A stretch of DNA of 64,000 nt from assembly GCF_014836885.1 (NCBI RefSeq), contig NZ_JACSPY010000001.1, forward strand, positions 1-64,000, written 5' to 3'. Below the pieces are notes generated by a model that saw only the letters and a list, made by a program, of their open reading frames with translations, did no database searches and was not told the origin of the DNA. Source of the stretch: Brevibacterium gallinarum (GTDB lineage: Bacteria > Actinomycetota > Actinomycetes > Actinomycetales > Brevibacteriaceae). Of this stretch, positions 41,903-50,767 are shown in pieces (position 1 is the first letter of the stretch; every line of letters starts with the position of its first letter). The position numbers and the translations under genes were made by a program.

Positions 41903-42429
41903 TGATGGAGCGCGACCGGGTGCGCGACAGCGAGCGGGTCCCGCACGTCTCACCGGTGACCGAGGCGCCGGATGAGCCGCGCTGGCTCAGCGAGGACCAG
42001 CAGGTCGCCTGGCGCAGCTTCCTCATCGCCCACCAGCTGCTCATGAGCCAGCTCGACAAGGAGCTGCGCCAGACCCACCGCATCGGGCTGCCCGAATACG
42101 AAGTCCTCGTCCACCTCTCCGAACAGGCGGGCCGCTGCATGCGCATGGCGCTGCTCGCCGACGATATGGGCATGAGCCGGTCCCGGCTGACCCACATCGT
42201 GTCCCGGATGGAGAAGCGCGGACTCGTCGAGCGCACCGCGATCGCCGAGGACGGCCGCGGCATCAACTGCTCCCTCACCGACGACGGCTGGACGCTGCTC
42301 AAGCGCTCGGCCCCGCTGCACGTCGAAGGGGTGCGCCAGCACCTCATCGACCTGCTCGATGACAGCGAGATCGAGACGATGCGCTCGATCTTCCTCAAAG
42401 TGAATTCCCATATGCGTGACGTACCGTAA
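41899..42429 (+). CDS. MarR-family transcriptional regulator
   Basis: 176-residue winged-helix regulator. The DNA-binding part (about residues 70-135) includes the helix-turn-helix [27 protein letters not shown] and a wing. It lies between hemB and hemL, with three consecutive in-frame ATG codons (41899, 41902, 41905), the first overlapping the hemB stop, so it is cotranscribed with heme genes. The ligand is unknown; a heme, porphyrin or phenolic signal would be plausible. It is also a candidate for binding the palindrome upstream of prpD, since it is the only MarR protein in this window (speculative). Confidence 0.88.
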   Translation: MMMERDRVRDSERVPHVSPVTEAPDEPRWLSEDQQVAWRSFLIAHQLLMSQLDKELRQTHRIGLPEYEVLVHLSEQAGRCMRMALLADDMGMSRSRLTHIVSRMEKRGLVERTAIAEDGRGINCSLTDDGWTLLKRSAPLHVEGVRQHLIDLLDDSEIETMRSIFLKVNSHMRDVP

Positions 42430-42494
42430 GTGCCGCGTGCGCCCTGGCCAGCGGCCGGGCATCTGACTGTGACGAACTGCCGAAAAGGAGCTCC

Positions 42495-43835
42495 ATGACC
42501 TCGCAGAACCTGACAGCCTCCCAGCAGCTCTTCGACCGGGCCCTGGCCGTCACCCCCGGTGGCGTCAACTCACCGGTCAGAGCCTTCGGAGCTGTCGGCG
42601 GTACCCCGCGCTTCATCGACTCGGCACAGGGTGCGACGCTGCGCGATGTCGACGGCAACGACTACATCGACCTGATCGGCTCCTGGGGGCCGATGATCCT
42701 CGGCCACGCCCACCCCCAGGTGCTCGCCGCCGTCACCGAGGCCGCGCAGAAGGGTTTCTCCTTCGGCACCCCGTCGGCCAACGAGGTGGCACTGGCTGAG
42801 GAGATCGTTGCGCGCGTCGAACCGGTCGACGAGGTCCGCCTCGTGTCCTCGGGCACCGAGGCGACGATGTCGGCGATCCGCCTGGCCCGCGGTTACACCG
42901 GCCGGGCGAAGGTCGTGAAGTTCGCCGGCTGCTACCACGGGCACGTCGACGCGCTGCTCGCCGCCGCCGGCTCCGGACTGGCGACCTTCTCCCTGCCCGA
43001 CACCCCCGGCGTCACCGGCGCGAGCGCGGCCGACACGATCGTGCTGCCCTACAACGACCCAGACGCTCTGGCTGCGGCCTTCGCCGAACACGGCGCCGAC
43101 ATCGCCTGCGTCATCACCGAAGCCAGCCCCGGCAACATGGGCGTGGTGCCGCCGCGTGACGGCTTCACCCAGACGATCCGGTCGCTGACCCGCCAGCACG
43201 GTGCGCTCATGATCTCCGATGAGGTCATGACCGGCTTCCGCGTCTCGGCCGCCGGCTGGTACGGCTACGAATCGGCCACCGCCGGCTACCCGGAGGGCCC
43301 GGCCGACCTGTTCACCTTCGGCAAGGTGATGGGCGGCGGCTTCCCGGCTGCGGCCTTCGGTGGCCGCGCCGAGGTGATGCAGCACCTCGCCCCGGCAGGC
43401 CCGGTCTACCAGGCCGGCACGCTGTCGGGGAACCCGGTCGCCACCGCAGCCGGCGTCACCACCCTGAAGCTCACCACCGAACTCGATGTCTACACCCACC
43501 TCGAGCGCGCCGCCGACATCCTCCGCCCAGCCGTCAGCGAGGCGCTGACCGCTGCCGGTGTGCCGCACCGGATCCAGAGCGCGAACTCGATGTTCTCGGT
43601 GTTCTTCACCGACCAGGAGGTGCGCAGCTACGATGACGCCCGCGCCCAGGACTCCGCCGCCTACGGGGCGTTCTTCACCAGCATGCTCGCATCCGGCATC
43701 CACCTGCCTCCGAGCGCCTTCGAGGCCTGGTTCCTGTCACTGGCCCACACCGACGAGGTGCTCGAGCGGATCATCGCCGCTCTGCCCGCCGCCGCCTCGG
43801 CCGCGGCCAGCCACCGTGCAGGAGGGAAGGCATGA
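42495..43835 (+). CDS. hemL: glutamate-1-semialdehyde 2,1-aminomutase HemL
   Basis: PLP enzyme that makes 5-aminolevulinate in the C5 pathway, using the product of HemA. 446 residues, with the early SPVRAF block, [22 protein letters not shown] and the PLP lysine in [19 protein letters not shown] 42495 has AAGGAG. A 65-bp gap separates it from the MarR gene, the largest gap inside this run, so a secondary promoter is possible. Confidence 0.96.
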   Translation: MTSQNLTASQQLFDRALAVTPGGVNSPVRAFGAVGGTPRFIDSAQGATLRDVDGNDYIDLIGSWGPMILGHAHPQVLAAVTEAAQKGFSFGTPSANEVALAEEIVARVEPVDEVRLVSSGTEATMSAIRLARGYTGRAKVVKFAGCYHGHVDALLAAAGSGLATFSLPDTPGVTGASAADTIVLPYNDPDALAAAFAEHGADIACVITEASPGNMGVVPPRDGFTQTIRSLTRQHGALMISDEVMTGFRVSAAGWYGYESATAGYPEGPADLFTFGKVMGGGFPAAAFGGRAEVMQHLAPAGPVYQAGTLSGNPVATAAGVTTLKLTTELDVYTHLERAADILRPAVSEALTAAGVPHRIQSANSMFSVFFTDQEVRSYDDARAQDSAAYGAFFTSMLASGIHLPPSAFEAWFLSLAHTDEVLERIIAALPAAASAAASHRAGGKA

Positions 43836-44506
43836 GTCAGGTGCGCATTCACCTCACCCGCCACGGTGAGGTCCACAACCCCGAAGGGCTGCTATACGGC
43901 CGGCTGCCCGGCTACGGGCTCTCGGCCTGCGGACACGAGATGGCCGGCCGGCTCGCCGAGCACTTCACCAGCCCGGACTTCGCCGTCGCGGCACTCGTGA
44001 GCTCGCCGCTGCAGCGCGCCCAGGAGACGATCGCCCCGCTGGCCGCCGCCCTGGAGATGACCCCGCGGATCGATGAGCGGGTCATCGAGGCCGCCAACAG
44101 CTTCGAGGGCATGGTCGTCGACCGCTCGCACCTGTCGCAGCCGGCCAACCTCGTGCGCCTGTACAACCCGCTGCGCCCCTCATGGGGTGAGCCGTACCGG
44201 CAGCAGGTGATGCGCATGCGCGCCGCGATCGCCAGCCTGCGCCGCCGGCTCGAACCCCTGGCCGCCGGCGACGGCGTGGCCGGGGGCAACGGCAGCGTCG
44301 ACGGCGTCATCGTCTCCCACCAGCTGCCGATCTGGGTGACGCGCCGGGCCGCCGAGGGCAAGCGCCTGTGGCACGACCCGCGCGAACGCGAATGCGCCCT
44401 CGCCTCCGTCACCACCTTCACCTATGAGGCAGGAGAGCTCACCGGCATCGACTACACCGATGTGTGCGCTGACCTCCAGCCGGTCAAGGCGGTGCCCGGG
44501 GCATGA
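43832..44506 (+). CDS. histidine phosphatase family protein
   Basis: 224-residue phosphoglycerate-mutase-like phosphatase. The catalytic LTRHGEV motif is at about residues 8-14, a second Arg is in [10 protein letters not shown], and the second His is in VIVSHQLP. The substrate is unknown. A member of this family regularly stands between hemL and the cytochrome c biogenesis genes in actinobacteria (recollection), suggesting a conserved but unassigned role there. ATGA overlaps on both sides. Confidence 0.85.
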   Translation: MSQVRIHLTRHGEVHNPEGLLYGRLPGYGLSACGHEMAGRLAEHFTSPDFAVAALVSSPLQRAQETIAPLAAALEMTPRIDERVIEAANSFEGMVVDRSHLSQPANLVRLYNPLRPSWGEPYRQQVMRMRAAIASLRRRLEPLAAGDGVAGGNGSVDGVIVSHQLPIWVTRRAAEGKRLWHDPRERECALASVTTFTYEAGELTGIDYTDVCADLQPVKAVPGA

Positions 44507-45114
44507 GCGACCAGCCCTTCGGCCGCCGACCGCTCAGCCGCCGCGGACTGCTGACGCTGGCCGCCTCGACCGCCGGGACGATCGTGCTCGCCGGCTGCGC
44601 GAGCGAGAACGACGAACTCGCCCAGCAGGCCGGTTCCGAACAGGGATACGTCTCCGGCTCCGGAGTCATCACCCAGGTCGCCCCCGGCGACCGAGGTGAG
44701 CCGCTCGACCTCGACTTCGAGACCCTCGACGGCCAGCAGCAGTCCCTGGCCGGGCTGCGCCCCAAACTCGTCGTCATCAACCTCTGGTACGCCGCCTGCC
44801 CGCCGTGCCGCAAGGAGGCCCCGGATCTCATCGAGGTCTCCGAGACGTTCGCTGACGACACCGTGTTCCTCGGCGTCAACGTCCGCGACCAGGCAGGGGC
44901 AGCCGAGGCGTTCATCAAGAACTTCGACGTGCCCTACCCGAACATGCTCGACACCGACGGTGCGATGGTCGCCCTGCTCTCGGACATCCTGCCGCCGCAG
45001 GCCACCCCGTCGACCGTCATCCTCGACGCCGAGGGCCGCGCGGCCGCCCGCGCCGTCGGCGCCGTCGACGCCTCGACGCTGAGCGGGATGATCGAAGACG
45101 TGCTCGGCGAATGA
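44503..45114 (+). CDS. TlpA/ResA-like thiol-disulfide oxidoreductase, lipoprotein
   Basis: 203-residue exported thioredoxin. The N-terminus has a twin-arginine-like SRRGLLTLA segment and a lipobox ending LAGC (Cys32), so it is probably a Tat- or Sec-exported lipoprotein. The redox site is CPPC (Cys99, Cys102) in WYAACPPCRKEAPD, with a cis-Pro in QATPSTVI. It would reduce apocytochrome c heme-binding cysteines, using electrons from CcdA encoded next. ATGA overlaps upstream and downstream. Confidence 0.9.
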   Translation: MSDQPFGRRPLSRRGLLTLAASTAGTIVLAGCASENDELAQQAGSEQGYVSGSGVITQVAPGDRGEPLDLDFETLDGQQQSLAGLRPKLVVINLWYAACPPCRKEAPDLIEVSETFADDTVFLGVNVRDQAGAAEAFIKNFDVPYPNMLDTDGAMVALLSDILPPQATPSTVILDAEGRAAARAVGAVDASTLSGMIEDVLGE

Positions 45115-45875
45115 CCGAAATCGGCAACACCTTCGCCCAGACGATCCTCGACGGGCCGCTGCTCATCGCCATGCTCGTCGCCGCGCTCGCCGGCGCGGTG
45201 TCGTTCGCCTCCCCGTGCGTGCTGCCGCTCGTGCCCGGCTACATCGGGTACGTCACCGGGCTGACCGGCACCACGATCGAGGAGAAGCGCACCTCCACGG
45301 TGCTCGGAGGAGTTGCGCTCTTCGTCCTCGGCTTCGCCGTGGTCTTCGTCGCCCTCGGCACCGCCTTCTCCGGGCTCGGCGCAGCAGCAGGGGAGTGGAT
45401 CGGCCTGCTCACCCGGATCATGGGTGCGGTCGTCATCATCGCCGGCATCGTGTTCATGGGCGGCTTCGGCTGGCTGCAGCGCGACCGCCGGCTGCAGAAG
45501 AAGCCCAAGGCCGGGCTGTGGGGCGCACCCGTGCTCGGAGCGACCTTCGCGCTCGGCTGGGCGCCGTGCATCGGCCCGACCCTGGCCGCCGTGCTCGCCC
45601 TCTCCACCGGATTCGGTGCCGAAGGGCAGGTGTGGCGCGGCACGCTGCTGACCTTCGTCTACTGCCTGGGCCTCGGCATCCCGTTCCTCATCGTCGCCTT
45701 CCTGCTCCACCGCGGCGCCGGCCGGCTGGCCTGGGTGCGCGAACACCAGCAGACGATCGTGCGGATCGGGGGGATCATGCTCATCCTGCTCGGCCTGCTG
45801 CTCGTCACCGGTGTGTGGAACGCCTGGATCCAGCAGCTGCAGGGCACCATCGGCGACTTCGACCTGCTGATCTGA
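45111..45875 (+). CDS. ccdA: cytochrome c biogenesis protein CcdA
   Basis: 254-residue membrane thiol transporter with six hydrophobic segments. The paired cysteines are in SFASPCVLPLVPGY (first half) and LGWAPCIGPTL (second half). It passes electrons from cytoplasmic thioredoxin to the TlpA/ResA-like lipoprotein. ATGA overlap with the preceding gene. Confidence 0.94.
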   Translation: MTEIGNTFAQTILDGPLLIAMLVAALAGAVSFASPCVLPLVPGYIGYVTGLTGTTIEEKRTSTVLGGVALFVLGFAVVFVALGTAFSGLGAAAGEWIGLLTRIMGAVVIIAGIVFMGGFGWLQRDRRLQKKPKAGLWGAPVLGATFALGWAPCIGPTLAAVLALSTGFGAEGQVWRGTLLTFVYCLGLGIPFLIVAFLLHRGAGRLAWVREHQQTIVRIGGIMLILLGLLLVTGVWNAWIQQLQGTIGDFDLLI

Positions 45876-45908
45876 CGGCCCCGACCATCTGCCACACTTG
45901 ACGAGGAT

Positions 45909-47462
45909 ATGAGTACGAAGACCGCGAAACCCGCCCCGCCCGACATCGGCGCACTCGGCATGCTGCGCTGGGCCTGGCGGCAGCTGACGACGATGCGCAC
46001 CGCACTCATCCTGCTGCTCATCCTCGCCCTGGCCTCGATCCCCGGATCCCTGCTGCCCCAGCGCATCCAGGACCCCGCCCAGGTCACCCAGTACATCGAG
46101 GACAACCCGCGGATCGGCCCGTTCCTCGACGCCGTGCAGCTCTTCGACGTCTACGCCTCCGTGTGGTTCGCTGCGATCTACATCCTGCTCATGGTCTCGC
46201 TCGTCGGCTGTGTGCTGCCGCGCAGCAAGCAGCACTACAAGGCGATGCGCCAGGCCCCGCCGCCGGCGCCGCGGCGGCTGTCCCGGATGCCCGGCTACCA
46301 GGCCTTCACCGCCTCGGGTACGGCCGAGGACATGCTCACCGCCGCCGAGGCGCGGCTGAAGAAGCTCGGCTACCGCACCACCCGGCGCGGGGACGCAGTC
46401 TCAGCTGAGCGCGGCTACCTACGCGAGACCGGCAACCTGCTCTTCCACATCTGCCTGCTCGGGGTCACCGTCACGATGGCGATCGGCGCGCTCATCGGCT
46501 ACTCCGGCCAGCGCATCCTCGTCGAAGGCGACACCTTCACCAACTCGCTCGTCGCCTACGACTCCTTCGAACCCGGCTCCTACTTCTCCGCCGACCGGCT
46601 CGACGACTACCGGCTGCGGCTCAACAGCTTCGACGCCAGCTTCGACGACACCGCAGCCGGGAATCAGTTCGGCCAGCCGCGCGCGTTCAACGCCGACGTC
46701 ACCACCATCCAGGATGGCCAGGAGACCGACCACAGCCTGCGGGTCAACGAACCGATCCGGATCGACGGTTCGCGCGTCTACCTCACCGGCAACGGCTACG
46801 CCCCGGTCATCACCGTGCGCGACGGCGAGGGCAACGTCACCTACTCCGGGCCGGTCGTGTTCCTGCCGCAGGACGGCGTCTACACCTCCCGCGGCGTCGT
46901 CAAGGTCCCCGACGCCAGCCCCGACCAGCTCGGCTTCATCGGCATCCTGCTGCCGACCGCCTCACAGAACGAGAAGGGCGAACTCGTCTCCCAGTTCGCC
47001 GAGCTGCGAAATCCCTACCTCGTGATGAACGTCTTCGCCGGCGACCTCGGCCTCGATGCCGGCGTCGCCCAGTCGGTCTACGAACTCGACACCGACAACC
47101 TCGACCAGCTCGCCGGGCCTGATGGGCAGCCGCTGCAGCTGTACCTCAAGCCCGGGGAGACCACCGAGCTGCCCGATGGGCTCGGCAGCGTCGAACTTGA
47201 AGAGATCAAACGCTACGTCGCCCTCGACATCCGCCACGACCCCACCCAGGGGATCATGCTCGCCTTCACCATCTTCCTGCTCGCCGGCCTCGGACTCTCC
47301 CTGTTCGTGCCGCGCCGGCGCATGTGGGTCCGCGCCGCCGACACCGACGACGGCGTCGCCACCGAGGTCGCCTCCCTGGCCCGAGGAGAGGACCCGCGCG
47401 TGGTGCAGGCGGCTGAGAGCCTTGCAGTAGAATTGAACAACTCACCCAGTCGAAAGGCATGA
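45909..47462 (+). CDS. resB: cytochrome c biogenesis protein ResB/Ccs1
   Basis: 517-residue ResB. Three hydrophobic segments occur in the first 190 residues (near 35, 80 and 175), followed by a large external domain and a final hydrophobic segment near residue 455. Family blocks include RTALILLLILALASIPGS and NPRIGPFLD. With CcsB it carries heme across the membrane and attaches it to apocytochrome c (system II). ATG 45909 follows GAGGA closely. Confidence 0.93.
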   Translation: MSTKTAKPAPPDIGALGMLRWAWRQLTTMRTALILLLILALASIPGSLLPQRIQDPAQVTQYIEDNPRIGPFLDAVQLFDVYASVWFAAIYILLMVSLVGCVLPRSKQHYKAMRQAPPPAPRRLSRMPGYQAFTASGTAEDMLTAAEARLKKLGYRTTRRGDAVSAERGYLRETGNLLFHICLLGVTVTMAIGALIGYSGQRILVEGDTFTNSLVAYDSFEPGSYFSADRLDDYRLRLNSFDASFDDTAAGNQFGQPRAFNADVTTIQDGQETDHSLRVNEPIRIDGSRVYLTGNGYAPVITVRDGEGNVTYSGPVVFLPQDGVYTSRGVVKVPDASPDQLGFIGILLPTASQNEKGELVSQFAELRNPYLVMNVFAGDLGLDAGVAQSVYELDTDNLDQLAGPDGQPLQLYLKPGETTELPDGLGSVELEEIKRYVALDIRHDPTQGIMLAFTIFLLAGLGLSLFVPRRRMWVRAADTDDGVATEVASLARGEDPRVVQAAESLAVELNNSPSRKA

Positions 47463-48580
47463 CCTCCATGGACGTCAACGTCACGCTTGCGACGTGGTCG
47501 AACCTGCTCGTCTACTCGGCGATGGCCGTGTACGCGATCGCCTTCCTGCTCTACTCCAGCGACCTGTTCGCAGGCCGCACCCTGGCCAGCAGCGGAAAGC
47601 AGACCGCATCCGGCAGGGTCGCCGCGAAGACGAACGCGAAGGCCAGTGCGAAGGCGAGCGCGAAAGCCGGAACGCCGGTGCGCACCTCACGCAACGGCTC
47701 CGTCGCCGTCCTCGACCGCGAGGACGACGCCGAGACCAGCGGCACGCGGACCGACGGCACGGAGACCGGCAGGACGGGGACGGGCGGGCCCGGTGAGGCG
47801 GCGACCACCGCCTCGGGCACGGCCGGACGCCGCACCACCGCCCGGATGGCGACCGCACTGACGGTGCTCGCCGCCGGCCTGCACGTGGCCGCCGTGCTCA
47901 CCCGCGCGCTGTCGGTGACTCGGGTGCCGTGGGGCAATATGATGGAGTACGCGCTCACCGCCTCGGCACTCGCCGTGCTCGTCTACATCGTCGTGCTGTA
48001 CTTCGCCGACATCCGCTACCTCGGCACCTTCGTCGCCGGTGGCGCGCTTGTGACTCTGGGTCTGTGCATCACCGTCTTCTACACTCCGGCCGCACAGCTT
48101 GTGCCGGCGCTGCAGTCGTACTGGATCTGGATCCACGTGCCGATCGCGATCCTCTCGACCGCGCTGCTGAGCGTCTCAGCGATCCTGGCGGTCTTCCAGA
48201 TCCTCAAGGCCCGCACTGAGCAGAAGGACACTGTCACCGGGCTGGGCCGGATGTTCAACCGCGTGCCTGCCAGCGATGTCGTCGAGCAGCTGTCCTACCG
48301 GATCGCTGCGGTCGGGTTCGTCACATGGACCTTCACCGTCATCGCCGGTGCGATCTGGGCTGAGGTCGCCTGGGGCCGGCCGTGGGGCTGGGACGCCAAG
48401 GAGATCTGGTCATTCGTCGTCTGGGTCGTCTATGCTGCCTACCTCCACGCACGCGCGACCCGCGGCTGGTCGGCCACCCAGGTGGCGGTGCTCAACATCG
48501 TCGGCTTCTCCAGCCTCATCTTCAACTTCGCCATCGTCAACGTCTACTTCGACGGCCTGCACTCCTACTCCGGGCTGTGA
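47459..48580 (+). CDS. ccsB: cytochrome c biogenesis protein CcsB/CcsA
   Basis: 373-residue heme-handling subunit of system II. One hydrophobic segment lies at the N-terminus, then an unusually long Ala/Lys/Thr/Gly-rich insertion (about residues 45-120), then seven hydrophobic segments. The WWD-type heme motif reads WGRPWGWDAKEIWSF near residue 305. ATG 47459 overlaps the resB stop (ATGA); ATG 47468, ten bases after AAAGG, is a possible start. The gene ends at a strong terminator, closing the run that began with the glutaredoxin-like gene. Confidence 0.93.
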   Translation: MTSMDVNVTLATWSNLLVYSAMAVYAIAFLLYSSDLFAGRTLASSGKQTASGRVAAKTNAKASAKASAKAGTPVRTSRNGSVAVLDREDDAETSGTRTDGTETGRTGTGGPGEAATTASGTAGRRTTARMATALTVLAAGLHVAAVLTRALSVTRVPWGNMMEYALTASALAVLVYIVVLYFADIRYLGTFVAGGALVTLGLCITVFYTPAAQLVPALQSYWIWIHVPIAILSTALLSVSAILAVFQILKARTEQKDTVTGLGRMFNRVPASDVVEQLSYRIAAVGFVTWTFTVIAGAIWAEVAWGRPWGWDAKEIWSFVVWVVYAAYLHARATRGWSATQVAVLNIVGFSSLIFNFAIVNVYFDGLHSYSGL

Positions 48581-48602
48581 GCGTGGCGTGAGCTGAATGC
48601 AG

Positions 48603-48640
48603 ATGATCCGCAGGACCGTACGGTCCTGCGGATCATTTTC
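48603..48640. terminator. strong bidirectional terminator after ccsB
   Basis: ATGATCCGCAGGACC (48603-48617) and its perfect complement (48622-48636) form a 15-bp stem with a four-base loop, followed by TTT on the plus strand. It separates two convergent genes. Confidence 0.9.
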
Positions 48641-48663
48641 TTGTGGCTGATGAGTTCTTGCGG

Positions 48664-49254
48664 CTATGAGCGGCCGTTGGCGGAGTTGGCGCCGTTCTCG
48701 CCGCTCTCCGGGCGATCATCCTGGGTGTCGCGTGCCGCCTGCTCCTCGCGTTCGCGTTCGGCCAGCCAGCGCTCGAACTGCTCGTGCGGGCTCAGCTCCT
48801 CAGCAGCGGCCTCCGGCTCGGCTGCCGGTTCGGACGCCGGTCCGGTCGCCGGTTCGTCAGTGGGCTCGGGTGTCGCCGGTGCATTGATGCCCTCCTGCGG
48901 CTGGGCCCGGGTGCCGTGCGATGCGGCAGTGCTGCCGGTGGACTTGCGGCGGCGCTCGAGCTCTTCGCGGCGCTTGCGGCGCTCGGCCTGTTCGACCTCA
49001 TCGGCGATCTTCTGCAGGTAGTCCGGATCATCATCCGGGGCGACCGGGCCGGCCGAGCGGCGCTGGCCGAAGCTGGAGCGGCCGAACAGGAACCACAGCA
49101 GCAGCCCGAAGACCGGGACGAAGAGGATGACGAGCAGCCAACCCCATTTGGGCAGGACTCGAATGTGGGCGCGGTCGCGGACGACGCAGTCGAAGAAGCT
49201 GTACAGCGTGACAGCGACGAGAATCAGTGCGGCGGCTACCAGAATCCTTGTCAT
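48664..49254 (-). CDS. PLDc_N domain membrane protein
   Basis: 196-residue protein. The first 65 residues have two hydrophobic segments with the PLDc_N (cardiolipin synthase N-terminal) pattern: a short helix, an acidic/aromatic loop FDCVVRD, then PKWGWLLVILFVPVFGLLLWF. The rest is a charged helical stretch and a Pro/Glu/Ala/Thr-rich tail. No phospholipase D HKD motif is present. Stand-alone PLDc_N proteins are common in actinobacteria and of unknown function. TATCCT on the minus strand ends ten bases before the ATG, implying a leader of about four bases. Confidence 0.8.
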   Translation of the reverse strand: MTRILVAAALILVAVTLYSFFDCVVRDRAHIRVLPKWGWLLVILFVPVFGLLLWFLFGRSSFGQRRSAGPVAPDDDPDYLQKIADEVEQAERRKRREELERRRKSTGSTAASHGTRAQPQEGINAPATPEPTDEPATGPASEPAAEPEAAAEELSPHEQFERWLAEREREEQAARDTQDDRPESGENGANSANGRS

Positions 49255-49374
49255 ATTGCCTATCAGGATAGTCGATCGGCGCAGGCGGACGGAAACGCGC
49301 CAGCGTCTCAGATGCGGCCTCCCAGCGCGGACTCAGGTGCGCCTCCCACGTTCGGGACGGACAGCCGGCACCGG

Positions 49375-49380
49375 TACACT
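49375..49380 (+). promoter_or_regulatory. -10 TACACT before the DUF4229 gene
   Basis: TACACT is followed by ten bases and ATG 49391, implying a four-base leader. It also argues against an upstream in-frame GTG at 49382. Confidence 0.45.
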
Positions 49381-49390
49381 GGTGGGCATC

Positions 49391-49672
49391 ATGCGTGACT
49401 ATCTGATGTACCTCCTCGCCCGCCTCGCTGTGCTCATGGGCACGATCGTCGTCGTCTGGTGGATCGCAGGCCCCGGCCTCATCTCGACGATCGCGGCGAT
49501 CATCATCTCCGCCCTCATCAGCTATCTGACGCTCAGGCCGCTGCGCGATTCGGCGACCGGTTCGCTCATCGCCTGGCAGGAGCGCCGCCGGGCCCGCAGC
49601 GGGAAGGTCAAGGCACGCACCGTGAAAAAGGGCAGCGACGAGGACCTGGAGGACCGGGAACTCGACCGCTGA
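49391..49672 (+). CDS. DUF4229 small membrane protein
   Basis: 93-residue protein with two hydrophobic helices in the first 55 residues, then a basic and finally acidic tail. This matches the DUF4229 family of actinobacterial membrane proteins, often encoded beside menA, as here (convergent, 26 bp away). Function unknown. The stop codon with its preceding six bases is repeated 15 bp downstream in frame. Confidence 0.8.
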   Translation: MRDYLMYLLARLAVLMGTIVVVWWIAGPGLISTIAAIIISALISYLTLRPLRDSATGSLIAWQERRRARSGKVKARTVKKGSDEDLEDRELDR

Positions 49673-49687
49673 GATCCTGACCGCTGA
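49664..49687. repeat. 9-bp direct repeat including a stop codon
   Basis: GACCGCTGA occurs at 49664-49672, where it ends the DUF4229 gene, and at 49679-49687, giving a second in-frame TGA. Confidence 0.75.
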
Positions 49688-49698
49688 CGTCTGCGGGC

Positions 49699-50634
49699 CT
49701 ACAGTGCCAGGCCGAGCGCCAGCAGCGCGGCATAGGCCAGTGCCGCGAGCCCCGTGTGCTTGATCGGCGGGATGAGTGCTGTGCCCTCCGAACCGGAGAG
49801 CACCACTTGCAGCGGTGAGATCGTGAGCACTAGCGACAGCGCCGCCAGCACCGCAGCCGGATGCCCGGTGAGAATCGGCACGAGCAGCAGCGCATACGGG
49901 ATGAACACGAGCAGCGTATAGGCCAGCCGCGCCCGCTTCTCACCCAGCAGCACCGCCAAAGTCAGTTTGTCGGCCTGCCGGTCGGTGGGGATGTCGCGCA
50001 GGTTGTTGACCATGAGCACCGCACAGGCGAACAGCCCGATCGCGACCGCACCGGCGATCGCGGCCGCTGAGATCGTCGAGACGAGCGCATAGGTCGTTCC
50101 GAGCGTGGCGACGAGGCCGAAGAAGATGAAGACGAACAGCTCGCCCATCGCCCGGTAGCCGTAGGGCTTCGAACCGCCGGTGTAGAACCAGGCCGCCCAG
50201 ATCGCGGCGGCACCGACCGGGATGAGCCACCACGCCTGGGAGATGATGACGAGGATCGCACCGGCGGCCACAGCGACACCGAAGCTGATGAATGCCGCCC
50301 GCTTCACCGCCTCGGGCGGGGCCGCCCCGGAGGCGGTCAGCCGCAGCGGCCCGACCCGCACGTCATCGGTGCCGCGCACGCCGTCGGAGTAGTCATTGGC
50401 GTAATTCGACCCGATCTGCAGGGCCAGGGACACGACGAGTGCGAGCGCCGCTTTGAGCAGCAGGAACGACAGTGAGACATCGGGGTTCGGGGCGTCGAGC
50501 ACGCTGCCGATGACGAGGGCCGACAGTCCGCCGAGCACGCCGAGCGCGGCTCCGGTTCCCAGCAGCACGGGGGCGACAGCCAGCGGCAGGGTGCGCAGCC
50601 GAGCTCCCTCGACCCACTGCTGGAAGGTTGCCAT
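49699..50634 (-). CDS. menA: 1,4-dihydroxy-2-naphthoate polyprenyltransferase MenA
   Basis: 311-residue UbiA-fold prenyltransferase with about eight hydrophobic segments that attaches the polyprenyl chain to 1,4-dihydroxy-2-naphthoate. The first Asp-rich motif is in NYANDYSDGVRGTD and the second in RDIPTDRQADK. ATG 50634 is preferred over ATG 50652, since GAGGA lies five to six bases upstream. It lies downstream of menE on the same strand, separated by 133 bp. Confidence 0.93.
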   Translation of the reverse strand: MATFQQWVEGARLRTLPLAVAPVLLGTGAALGVLGGLSALVIGSVLDAPNPDVSLSFLLLKAALALVVSLALQIGSNYANDYSDGVRGTDDVRVGPLRLTASGAAPPEAVKRAAFISFGVAVAAGAILVIISQAWWLIPVGAAAIWAAWFYTGGSKPYGYRAMGELFVFIFFGLVATLGTTYALVSTISAAAIAGAVAIGLFACAVLMVNNLRDIPTDRQADKLTLAVLLGEKRARLAYTLLVFIPYALLLVPILTGHPAAVLAALSLVLTISPLQVVLSGSEGTALIPPIKHTGLAALAYAALLALGLAL

Positions 50635-50767
50635 CGGAGTCCTCAATGTCATTCAGATCATGCCATGGTCAGTGCGCTGGCCAGCAGTTTCGCCAGCCTG
50701 CAGACCAGTCTAGTCTGCCACTGCGACAGGCCGTTTCCCAACGCGGCGCATCACAACTCGGTTGCAG

